Source: a virus
Virus record (IMG/VR): IMGVR_UViG_3300025120_000071
Location: 1 to 53,588 of that record
Length of the DNA: 53,588 nt
Strand: one strand, 5' to 3'
The notes under the pieces were generated by a model. That model made no database searches, had not been told where the DNA came from, and saw only the letters and a program-made list of their open reading frames with translations. The position numbers and the translations under genes were made by a program. Shown here one piece after another: positions 14,529 through 21,082 of this stretch. The number at the start of each line of letters is the position of its first letter. The first letter of the stretch is position 1.

Positions 14529-15646
14529 TGGCAAAACGTAAACAGAAACTTAGAGCTAAAGCTAAAACCGGTTTATCGGCAGTTCCTATTGATAAAGGAT
14601 TTAGTGTTGCTATAGATTACTTTCATATGAATGTTGATCGTAAAGATCTTATTAATACTATGAAGTCATATGTAAAAAAGAATATGGATAAAGAACAAGC
14701 ACGATATGTTCTATCATGTCCAGATTATAAGTTCTATGCGTTTACTCATAAATGTGCTACTGCATTTTGGATTGATGCTGGTTTACCTTCAGATGATAAA
14801 GTAAAACAATATGCTGAAGGTCTATATCAACATTTAACTGAATGCACTGAAATGGGTAAGAAGCTATACTTTGAAAAACAAGCTAAGCTAAAAGACTCAG
14901 ATAAAATTATATCTCTTTCTCCGATGCAAAGATTACAGAACAAAATAGGTAATACCATCATGCAAGATCTCCTTGATCTAGAAGATCAATGGATGGATGG
15001 AGAGAAAGCTGAACTAGATATCTACCAAGAATTTAAACGACACGGTTTGCCTAACAGCGCTACTAATGCTGTAAGGCCGGTGATTGAGGGATGGTTACTT
15101 GATTATGGTGATGCATACCATAAGCGTTGTCCTGATGCTGTTGAAGGTTATGCACATGTGAAAAGACCTGAACTCAATCGCCGCATTAAATGTTGTGAAG
15201 CTATGCTAGCTGATCTAGATAAACTTAAAGCTGCAGCCAAAGCTACTCGAGCTACAAAGGTGAAAGGTCCTAAAGCTGCGGATAAACAAATCACTCGAGT
15301 TCAATATAAGAAAGAAGATAATGAGTTCAAGCTAGTGTCTATACCACCTATTAAAATAGTCGGTCAAACTCGCTTATTCACATTTAATACTAAGACTCGT
15401 ATCCTTTCTGAGTATATTACTCAAGCTGCAAATGGATTTGAAATCTCAGGTACATCACTTAAGAATTTTGATAAAGTTAATAGTAGATGTACTAAGCTTA
15501 GAAAGCCTGATGAATTCATTGCTATTATTCAGAATAAGAGTGTAACTCAAATCGATAAGGAGTTTAAACAACTTACTACTAAAGTCAATGTACCGAATGG
15601 TAGATTGAATATGGATACAATATTACTAAGGGCATTAGACAAATGA
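14528..15646 (+). CDS. hypothetical protein upstream of gp33 (372 aa)
   Basis: A 372-residue soluble protein with a basic N-terminus (AKRKQKLRAKAKTG) and a Lys/Ala-rich linker (about 233-255). A C-terminal part of short beta strands follows (TRLFTFNTKTRILSEYI). I do not recognise a family. It sits between promoter P5 and gp33/gp32, where marine T4-like phages usually carry conserved genes of unknown role. The basic ends suggest contact with nucleic acid. It overlaps the gp33-like start by 4 bp. Confidence 0.6.
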   Translation: MAKRKQKLRAKAKTGLSAVPIDKGFSVAIDYFHMNVDRKDLINTMKSYVKKNMDKEQARYVLSCPDYKFYAFTHKCATAFWIDAGLPSDDKVKQYAEGLYQHLTECTEMGKKLYFEKQAKLKDSDKIISLSPMQRLQNKIGNTIMQDLLDLEDQWMDGEKAELDIYQEFKRHGLPNSATNAVRPVIEGWLLDYGDAYHKRCPDAVEGYAHVKRPELNRRIKCCEAMLADLDKLKAAAKATRATKVKGPKAADKQITRVQYKKEDNEFKLVSIPPIKIVGQTRLFTFNTKTRILSEYITQAANGFEISGTSLKNFDKVNSRCTKLRKPDEFIAIIQNKSVTQIDKEFKQLTTKVNVPNGRLNMDTILLRALDK

Positions 15647-15885
15647 CAGTAGAAGAACAATTTCTCAATAAAGCTAAATTTTCAAAGATGGTAGAAAAAG
15701 CAGTAGGTGATTTAAAGATTACCTACATGGATGCTATTCTATACATCTGTGAAAAGAACGATATTGAGCCAGAGGATGTAAAGAAATTTGTATCCCCTAT
15801 CATAAAAGGAAAGCTTGAAGCTGAGGCTATGAATCTTAACTTCATTCCAAAAACTAATTCAATTGATTCAGCATTGTTTGAATAA
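15643..15885 (+). CDS. gp33: late transcription coactivator gp33-like
   Basis: Small acidic protein that in T4 bridges RNA polymerase to the sliding clamp and, with gp55, activates TATAAATA promoters. The pattern fits cyanophage-type gp33: a KFSKMVEKAV helix, YMDAILYICEKNDIEPEDV, then VSPIIKGKLEAEAMNLNF. The C-terminal tail ends in SALFE, a hydrophobic/acidic end like the clamp-binding tail of T4 gp33. It is 80 aa against 112 in T4. Its place next to gp32 and the presence of late promoters in this window support the call. Confidence 0.7.
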   Translation: MTVEEQFLNKAKFSKMVEKAVGDLKITYMDAILYICEKNDIEPEDVKKFVSPIIKGKLEAEAMNLNFIPKTNSIDSALFE

Positions 15886-15891
15886 GTTGAA

Positions 15892-15899
15892 TATAAATA
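15892..15899 (+). promoter_or_regulatory. T4-type late promoter before gp32
   Basis: Exact TATAAATA, 64 bases upstream of the gp32 start and overlapping the region of the sigma70-like promoter P6. It would keep gp32 expressed after the switch to late transcription. Confidence 0.7.
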
Positions 15900-15901
15900 G
15901 T

Positions 15902-15930
15902 TGTACATTACAGTCATACTGTGTTATAAT
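15902..15930 (+). promoter_or_regulatory. sigma70-like early/middle promoter P6 (gp32)
   Basis: TGTACA (15902-15907), 17 bp spacer, TATAAT (15925-15930). It shares the -35 and -10 with P1-P4, but not the ATAGATCTAT palindrome (here TAATAAATCATA). It lies three bases after a late promoter box. AAAAGGA precedes ATG 15964. Confidence 0.75.
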
Positions 15931-15963
15931 AAATCATACATTGCAATATAAAAAGGAAATACA

Positions 15964-16869
15964 ATGTCATTCGAAAATCTAAAACGCAACCGCGATCAAA
16001 TCTCCAAATTAGTTCAAGCAGCAGAAGCCGTCGGTGGCGGTGAAAAAAAGTCATACGCTGATGAACGTGAATGGAAACCAACAGTAGATAAAGCAGGAAA
16101 TGGATATGCCGTACTCAGATTCTTGCCAGCCGCAGAAGGTTCAGACTTACCGTGGGTTCGATATTGGGACCATGGATTCAAAGGACCAACCGGTCAATGG
16201 TATATCGAAAACAGCCTTACATCTATTGGTCAACCTGATCCTGTTGGCGAACTCAACTCACGGCTCTGGAATTCCGGCCATGAAGAAGATAAAGATACTG
16301 CCCGGAAACAAAAGCGTCGACTACACTATGTAGTTAATGCATTGGTTGTAGAAGATCCTTCTGCTCCACATAATGTTGGCCGTGTAGTACTCTATAAGTT
16401 TGGTAAGAAAATCTTTGATAAAGTTATGGATGTTATGCAACCATCATTTGCTGATGAGAAAGCTGTTAATCCATTTGACTTTTGGGATGGTGCAGACTTT
16501 AAACTTAAGATTCGGCAGGTTGAAGGTTATCGTAACTACGATAAATCTGAATTTGCTTCACCTGTAGCATTGTTCGGTGGTGATGATACAAAGCTAGAAG
16601 AGGTATATGGTAAACAACATAACCTTAATGAGTTCACTGATCCTTCGAACTATAAGACTTATGATGAACTCAAAGCTAAACTTGCACGGGTTCTTGGTGA
16701 ATCACCTCAAGCTATGGGTGCACCTACCATGCAACAGGAATCTCAAATGAATGTTCCTGCTCCGGCACCTGAGTATAAAGTATCAGAGCCAATCACTGCA
16801 GAAGAAATGAATGTTACTAGTGATGATGATACGATGTCTTACTTTGCTAAGTTAGCTCAAGAAGATTAA
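15964..16869 (+). CDS. gp32: single-stranded DNA-binding protein gp32
   Basis: Binds ssDNA cooperatively in replication, recombination and repair. The order of parts is that of gp32: an N-terminal basic segment (MSFENLKRNRDQISKL), a core with WKPTVDKAGNGYAVLRFLP, YIENSLTSIG, RRLHYVVNALVVEDPSAPHN and VVLYKFGKKIFDKV, and an acidic tail ending DDTMSYFAKLAQED. At 301 aa it equals T4 length. It contains no cysteine, so the zinc ribbon of T4 gp32 is missing; the region from about residue 75 to 110 is rewritten. Two promoters precede it. It converges with the next gene, overlapping by 4 bp. Confidence 0.93.
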   Translation: MSFENLKRNRDQISKLVQAAEAVGGGEKKSYADEREWKPTVDKAGNGYAVLRFLPAAEGSDLPWVRYWDHGFKGPTGQWYIENSLTSIGQPDPVGELNSRLWNSGHEEDKDTARKQKRRLHYVVNALVVEDPSAPHNVGRVVLYKFGKKIFDKVMDVMQPSFADEKAVNPFDFWDGADFKLKIRQVEGYRNYDKSEFASPVALFGGDDTKLEEVYGKQHNLNEFTDPSNYKTYDELKAKLARVLGESPQAMGAPTMQQESQMNVPAPAPEYKVSEPITAEEMNVTSDDDTMSYFAKLAQED

Positions 16870-18380
16870 AAAACAACTGCTTCCCTCACCGGATCCTCAC
16901 TGTTATTAGCAGAAGGAGCCGGTGGGGTAATCACTGTAGTAGAACTTCCATTATTAGTAGTTGATGCATCTACAACAGCTGGCGATAAAATTCTAGACTG
17001 TTGTTCACTTTGTAACATTTTAATTTCTTCATTAATAGCAGCTGTTCTTTGAGCATTATCAGATCTTGAAAATGACGGACTTGATTTCATTGTAGTAAGA
17101 GTTTTAATTCTATTAGAAATAGAAGAATTAGACATGTCGCTAATGTCTTCTTTCTTTTCAATATCTACCTCTATTTGATCTCGCTTTTCAAGTATTGGTT
17201 CTAGCTGTTTTTCTAATGCTGCTTGTCGATCCATTAGAATTTTATTGATTGCAAAGAAAAGAGTATTGGTATCTTCAATTGATGATAGCTTTACGCCATC
17301 TTCATTTTTAGTATTTTCTAAATCAATGCCAGCTTCTTCTCCAGCTTTTCTTACTCTTTCTAAACTTTGATTACCCGGTGCAATATCACCAAACTGAGCT
17401 TGCCTTGCACTAAATATTGCTCCTTTAGAAGTTTCTGTTGCGGCTATTTGATCTTGTATCTTTTTTTGAGCTGCTAAATCTTCAGAGCTCATTTTCTTAT
17501 CAATTTCTTCATTTTCTTTATTAGTTGTAATAAGAGGATCAAAAAGTTTATCTAAAAAGTTTTTAGTAGATTCAATCATATCATCTCTAAACTTAGTCAT
17601 CTTATCACGTAAAGGTTGAATCATTTTATCAACTGAACTTCTAAACTCATCATTAGTAAAATATCCTATAGCTAAACCTAATACTGCTGCTGTAGCTATT
17701 ACTACTAATCCTACTGGTGATAATAGAAATCCAACTAATTTTGGTACTAGCTTAAATAATAATTTAGGCATAAAAGCAGCTACAGCAGATGCAGCCCCAG
17801 CCGCTAGGAATGTAGCTTTATCTGCTTTTCCAATTTCTTCTCCAAAAACATCAGATAGAATTCCTGCTATTTTTTCTCTAGATGCTTCACTGAATATGGC
17901 ACCAATAACCGCACCTAACAAACCAAACTTAGCACCGAAAAGAAATCCGAAAGCACCTCCCATAGTTGCCCATTCAGCAACGTTACCTAATGCGTCACTA
18001 CCAGTTAGTTTAGCAATACCTTGACCAATTTCATCAGCTAAAATTCCTGCAATTATAGCTAAGCCACCACGTTTAAGAAGTCCTGCTAATACACCACCAA
18101 CTAATGGTATTAAGTTACCTACATCAAAATCAAAAAATCTACCTTTGCCGGAACCATCTTCTCCAGCTTTCTTAACATCAATTGCTTTTGGCCCGCCGCT
18201 TTTTCTACTTTCACCTAATTCATCTAAATCATCAGCATTACTTTCGGCTTCTAATAAGTCTGTAAATTTTTTAAAGCCAGCCGATAGCGCATCAACTCGA
18301 GCACTAGTGTAGGTTTGCTTTGCACCTAGCACTTGTCGATTTTTTATTAAGGTATCATTGATATCTGCTAATGTCGTCAT
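16866..18380 (-). CDS. tape-measure-like tail protein (gp29 position)
   Basis: A 504-aa protein with several Gly/Ala-rich hydrophobic stretches between about residues 90 and 245 (IPLVGGVLAGLL, ATMGGAFGFLFGAKFGLLGAV, LLSPVGLVVIATAAVLGLAIG). Charged coiled-coil regions follow (about 255-460). This is the make-up of tail-length/tape-measure proteins, which are packed inside the tail tube. It directly follows the gp26/gp51 pair (ATGA overlap at 18377-18380), the slot of gp29-type proteins and of tape measures after tail chaperones in other phages. Sequence identity to T4 gp29 is not evident by eye. Confidence 0.6.
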   Translation of the reverse strand: MTTLADINDTLIKNRQVLGAKQTYTSARVDALSAGFKKFTDLLEAESNADDLDELGESRKSGGPKAIDVKKAGEDGSGKGRFFDFDVGNLIPLVGGVLAGLLKRGGLAIIAGILADEIGQGIAKLTGSDALGNVAEWATMGGAFGFLFGAKFGLLGAVIGAIFSEASREKIAGILSDVFGEEIGKADKATFLAAGAASAVAAFMPKLLFKLVPKLVGFLLSPVGLVVIATAAVLGLAIGYFTNDEFRSSVDKMIQPLRDKMTKFRDDMIESTKNFLDKLFDPLITTNKENEEIDKKMSSEDLAAQKKIQDQIAATETSKGAIFSARQAQFGDIAPGNQSLERVRKAGEEAGIDLENTKNEDGVKLSSIEDTNTLFFAINKILMDRQAALEKQLEPILEKRDQIEVDIEKKEDISDMSNSSISNRIKTLTTMKSSPSFSRSDNAQRTAAINEEIKMLQSEQQSRILSPAVVDASTTNNGSSTTVITPPAPSANNSEDPVREAVVF

Positions 18381-18553
18381 GTGTTATTTGCTGCTTCTTT
18401 TTCTTTCAGATGATCTAACAGTAATGTTAAATATACTTCCCTTTCCCATGGCATCATATTATCTAATTCTGTTAGAGAATAATTAAAGTGTTGCATCATT
18501 TGAAAGTTGGTACGATAATAATTCTCTAACGAGTCATGAGAAAGGTTTATGAA
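18377..18553 (-). CDS. gp51: gp51-like baseplate hub assembly domain, probably made by -1 frameshift from gp26
   Basis: A 58-codon frame lying between gp26 and the tape-measure-like gene. It contains NYYRTNFQMMQHFNYSLTE and MMPWEREVYLTLLLDHLKEK, the conserved core I associate with gp51/gp26-type hub assembly proteins. It has no ATG, GTG or TTG before that core; the first ATG (residues 19-20) is inside it. The frame is entered exactly at an eight-T run in gp26 (18552-18559), in the -1 phase. A gp26-gp51 fusion of about 292 aa would result. An ATA start or a sequencing slip in the T run are the alternatives. Confidence 0.65.
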   Translation of the reverse strand, partial: FINLSHDSLENYYRTNFQMMQHFNYSLTELDNMMPWEREVYLTLLLDHLKEKEAANNT

Positions 18554-19254
18554 AAAAAATCTTGCAGCCCCTCCAATTTATGTTTGTTATGTACGTTACA
18601 TGCTTTACAATTAAATTCAATATCTAATGTTATCTTTGGCACATTTTCTATAAAAGTTTGAATACGTTGAAATTGTTCACCAGTTAATGAATTAACAAAT
18701 CGTTCTATTTCTTCTTTTGGCTCATCAGCTAAATTAATATTTTCTTCTTCTGTTCTTACAGATTTGATACATGTTGCTAGCATTTCAAATATAGAATTAG
18801 TATTCATTTCCATAATAGTATCACTGCTGATAAAATCTTTATATGTAGGATATTTCATATCTAAATGAATATCACTAGTCAATTCAATTTTTTGTGGTTT
18901 TAATTCACCTTCAAGTTTAATCATATCCAGATCAACTTCTACATCAGACTTTGCTTGGCATGCTTGGCATGTACCGCTAACAGTAACTTTTTCGCCGACA
19001 GATTTAGATCTTATCTTAGTAAAAATATAGTCAGTATCAAATGTAGAAAGCTTAGAAACATCTGTTTCTTCTTGTATGCATGAACCAATACAATTAAGTA
19101 TTGAAGAAATTATTTGCGATTGATCTTTTGACTCATATGCAATTAATAAATTCTTTTGTTCTTTCACCAAAAACGGCCTGTATCTTACAGATTTTTGAGT
19201 TGACGGTATAGTTAATTCATACTCTGGATTTTCATTCAATCGTGGTAATGCCAT
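18547..19254 (-). CDS. gp26: baseplate hub subunit gp26
   Basis: Hub assembly protein of T4-like phages. Recognised by the start MALPRLNENPEYELTIPST, the KSVRYRPFLVKEQKNLL segment, and two CxxC knuckles (C96/C99 in GTCQACQ; C216/C219 in NCKACN) that can bind one zinc. Its last codons run through the T-rich slippery site, so two products are expected: gp26 alone (235 aa) and a gp26-gp51 fusion. In lambda-like tails the same arrangement (chaperone, frameshift extension, tape measure) is standard. Confidence 0.75.
   Translation of the reverse strand: MALPRLNENPEYELTIPSTQKSVRYRPFLVKEQKNLLIAYESKDQSQIISSILNCIGSCIQEETDVSKLSTFDTDYIFTKIRSKSVGEKVTVSGTCQACQAKSDVEVDLDMIKLEGELKPQKIELTSDIHLDMKYPTYKDFISSDTIMEMNTNSIFEMLATCIKSVRTEEENINLADEPKEEIERFVNSLTGEQFQRIQTFIENVPKITLDIEFNCKACNVHNKHKLEGLQDFFS
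18553..18559 (-). promoter_or_regulatory. slippery heptamer T TTT TTT for -1 ribosomal frameshift
   Basis: On the minus strand the gp26 codons read GAT TTT TTT TCA TAA, giving the ideal X-XXY-YYZ heptamer T TTT TTT only five codons, including the stop, before the gp26 end. A -1 slip reads TTC ATA AAC and continues for 58 codons into the gp51-like region. The site is seen directly; its use is inference. Confidence 0.6.
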
Positions 19255-19267
19255 TTATAATTTACTC

Positions 19268-19939
19268 CTAACCAAGAAATTGCGAAAGTGATCCAAGCCC
19301 GGCTGAAGCTTGAATCCACCGTTGTCCACCACTTGCTCTTTGCCAGTTAGTATATGACAACTGTACATTAATTTGTACCAATCCATCCAATTCGTTATTT
19401 AATTCTACTTGTCCAATTGTAGTAGGGAATGCATCAATTAATTCAACAGAATAAACTGATCCACCACCAAGACCTACATTAATGTTTATAGGACCTATGT
19501 CTGTACCAATATTTTTTATTGGCTTTCTTAATTGATGTATTTTAACAGGCTTAGCATAGTCTCTTTTATATCCTACTGTTTGACCTGTTTCATCTATTAC
19601 TCTTTCACGCCATGCATCGAAATATTTACGAGTACCGTAATCATTAAGAGCTACAAATGATAGTGATACATCATCAACAGCATAACCATAAGCAACCTTT
19701 TCAAATTGCATACCAGTTCTACGATCAAGTGTTAAGATTTGTTTTCCCGGTAATGTTGCAGATGCGCATAATAAATTTAGATCACCGCCTCCCATATTAC
19801 CAGAAGTTAAAAGAGTAGTTAAAGCTCCAAAAATACCACCAGAACTAAATGTCCCAGGAAGTTCAACTAAAAATTGATTTGATCGTGCAAATCCAAGCTT
19901 TGCTGAAGCAAGAGATTTAAGTTGGTCTATAGTACTCAT
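19268..19939 (-). CDS. tail tube family protein (gp54/gp19-like)
   Basis: Shows the gp19-type tube fold pattern: FLVELPG near the start, CASATLPGKQILTLDRR, FEKVAYGYAVDDVSLSFVAL, a YFDAWRERVID helix, then SVELIDAFPTTIGQVEL and INVQLSYTNW. At 223 aa it is longer than T4 gp19 (163) and shorter than gp54 (320). Lying among hub genes and opposite gp48, it is more likely the tube initiator gp54 than the main tube protein. Its start overlaps the upstream gene by 4 bp. Confidence 0.65.
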   Translation of the reverse strand: MSTIDQLKSLASAKLGFARSNQFLVELPGTFSSGGIFGALTTLLTSGNMGGGDLNLLCASATLPGKQILTLDRRTGMQFEKVAYGYAVDDVSLSFVALNDYGTRKYFDAWRERVIDETGQTVGYKRDYAKPVKIHQLRKPIKNIGTDIGPININVGLGGGSVYSVELIDAFPTTIGQVELNNELDGLVQINVQLSYTNWQRASGGQRWIQASAGLGSLSQFLG

Positions 19940-20526
19940 ATTGCTTTCCTTGATTGCTTATACACATTAGCAGCACTCGACTTTTCCCAACTTGCAGTTG
20001 GTAAGAATGTTGCAATCTCCCACTCGGGTGCGGGTACACGCGCGAGTCTTGATTTAACATGTGCGGTTAAGTAATGCTTAAAACATGGCTGAAAATATCT
20101 CATTTTAGATGAAGCCATTAACATTTTGTATGACATTTGAAACCGTGTAGTTTCATCATACTTTTTGTTATTAGTTATATCTAATAATGCATCAAGGAAT
20201 TTAGCTCTCAGTAAAGGAGGCAAGTAATGTAGATTCAAACCATAGAAACCTTTCTCTGCGGGTCCTACGATGATAGCCAAGGGAAATCGATCGTAGAAGG
20301 GCAAAGTGTCCTTTGTTTTTGGATCATAGAAAAACATGTTCATAGATCCAATTAAAGGTTGTTGTCTATTTACAAGCTTTACTTCTTCGGCGTTCATTAA
20401 CGCTGTCCGATTCACTCTACGCATTTGTTGTGCTTTACGCCTGAACCAATCCTGTGCCTCTTTAGTTCTAGGATTAATCCCGGCTCTAAAAGCTTCGTAG
20501 CCAAGTTTTGCAAATAGATTACTCAT
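19936..20526 (-). CDS. structural/packaging protein, possibly gp2-like DNA end protector
   Basis: The segment MFFYDPKTKDTLPFYDRFP, followed by GFYGLNLHYLPPLLRAKFL, is a strongly patterned block that I associate with a protein sitting beside gp4 in T4-like phages, often labelled DNA end protector gp2. The N-terminus is basic (about residues 20-45). The pairing with gp4 fits T4 gene order (2, then 4). The assignment to gp2 is from context and memory; a neck or virion protein is the alternative. Its ATG lies only five bases after a minus-strand TATAAATA. Confidence 0.5.
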   Translation of the reverse strand: MSNLFAKLGYEAFRAGINPRTKEAQDWFRRKAQQMRRVNRTALMNAEEVKLVNRQQPLIGSMNMFFYDPKTKDTLPFYDRFPLAIIVGPAEKGFYGLNLHYLPPLLRAKFLDALLDITNNKKYDETTRFQMSYKMLMASSKMRYFQPCFKHYLTAHVKSRLARVPAPEWEIATFLPTASWEKSSAANVYKQSRKAI

Positions 20527-20531
20527 ACCTG

Positions 20532-20539
20532 TATTTATA
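20532..20539 (-). promoter_or_regulatory. minus-strand TATAAATA box, possible late promoter
   Basis: TATTTATA on the plus strand. It overlaps the stop codon of gp4 and lies five bases before the ATG of the next gene. Late transcripts usually start some six to seven bases after the box, so an RNA from here would be nearly leaderless. It may be a chance match. Confidence 0.4.
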
Positions 20540-21035
20540 TCTTTTTCTTAGGCTTTTTACGATATGGTTTCAATGGTTTTAGTGGTTTAAGTTTACCCGG
20601 CTGATCTTTCATTATCCCCATAGACTTCAATGTATTCTCTGTCCAGATTTGAAATGTCCATCCCCTATCCTTTGCAAAGCTATTAGCAGCTTCCCACTTA
20701 TTCATATTCTTTACATAGGTCATTGCTTCACCTATATATCTTTTACTCTTATTAGGATTCTTAGGAACCTTTGTTTCTTTATCTGGTTTAATTTCAACTA
20801 AGATTGTTTTGCCATCTGCGAATGTTATCTTTAGATCTACAAAGTACCTGTGCATCTTCTTGTCTATATCCCAGAAATAAGGTACAACAGTTTCTTCTGA
20901 GCTCCAAGATTTGACAGAAGGATTACTATCGCACCACATAAAGCATAGCTTTTCCCAATGAGAACGATAGGTTACTTTATCAGGATCACCACTATACTTT
21001 TTTATGTTGGGTTTATACTTACCAGAATACGCCAT
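20535..21035 (-). CDS. gp4: head completion protein gp4 (gp50), TnsA-like nuclease fold
   Basis: In T4 it finishes filled heads before tail joining. The start AYSGKYKPNIKKYSGDP, RSHWEKLCFMWCD and the SWSSEETVVPYFWD block match the gp4 family. A PD-(D/E)XK nuclease core is visible: E28, D67 (YFVDLKI) and E81-x-K83 (VEIKPDKE), as in TnsA-like proteins. At 166 aa it is close to T4 gp4 (150). The tail is basic (KPYRKKPKKK). It is the first gene of the minus-strand late block, 30 bases after a TATAAATA box. Confidence 0.85.
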   Translation of the reverse strand: MAYSGKYKPNIKKYSGDPDKVTYRSHWEKLCFMWCDSNPSVKSWSSEETVVPYFWDIDKKMHRYFVDLKITFADGKTILVEIKPDKETKVPKNPNKSKRYIGEAMTYVKNMNKWEAANSFAKDRGWTFQIWTENTLKSMGIMKDQPGKLKPLKPLKPYRKKPKKKI

Positions 21036-21042
21036 TTTTCGT

Positions 21043-21050
21043 TATAAATA
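21043..21050 (+). promoter_or_regulatory. T4-type late promoter, rightward (gp48 operon)
   Basis: Exact TATAAATA 32 bases before gp48. It would start the long baseplate transcript. It faces the leftward box at 21065-21072, with only 14 bases between them. Confidence 0.8.
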
Positions 21051-21064
21051 GTTCAAGATATTTT

Positions 21065-21072
21065 TATTTATA
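21065..21072 (-). promoter_or_regulatory. T4-type late promoter, leftward (gp4 operon)
   Basis: TATTTATA on the plus strand, giving TATAAATA on the minus strand, 29 bases before the gp4 ATG. Predicted start sites of this and the rightward promoter (21043-21050) would nearly coincide, so the two face each other. Confidence 0.75.
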
Positions 21073-21082
21073 GGATAATCAT

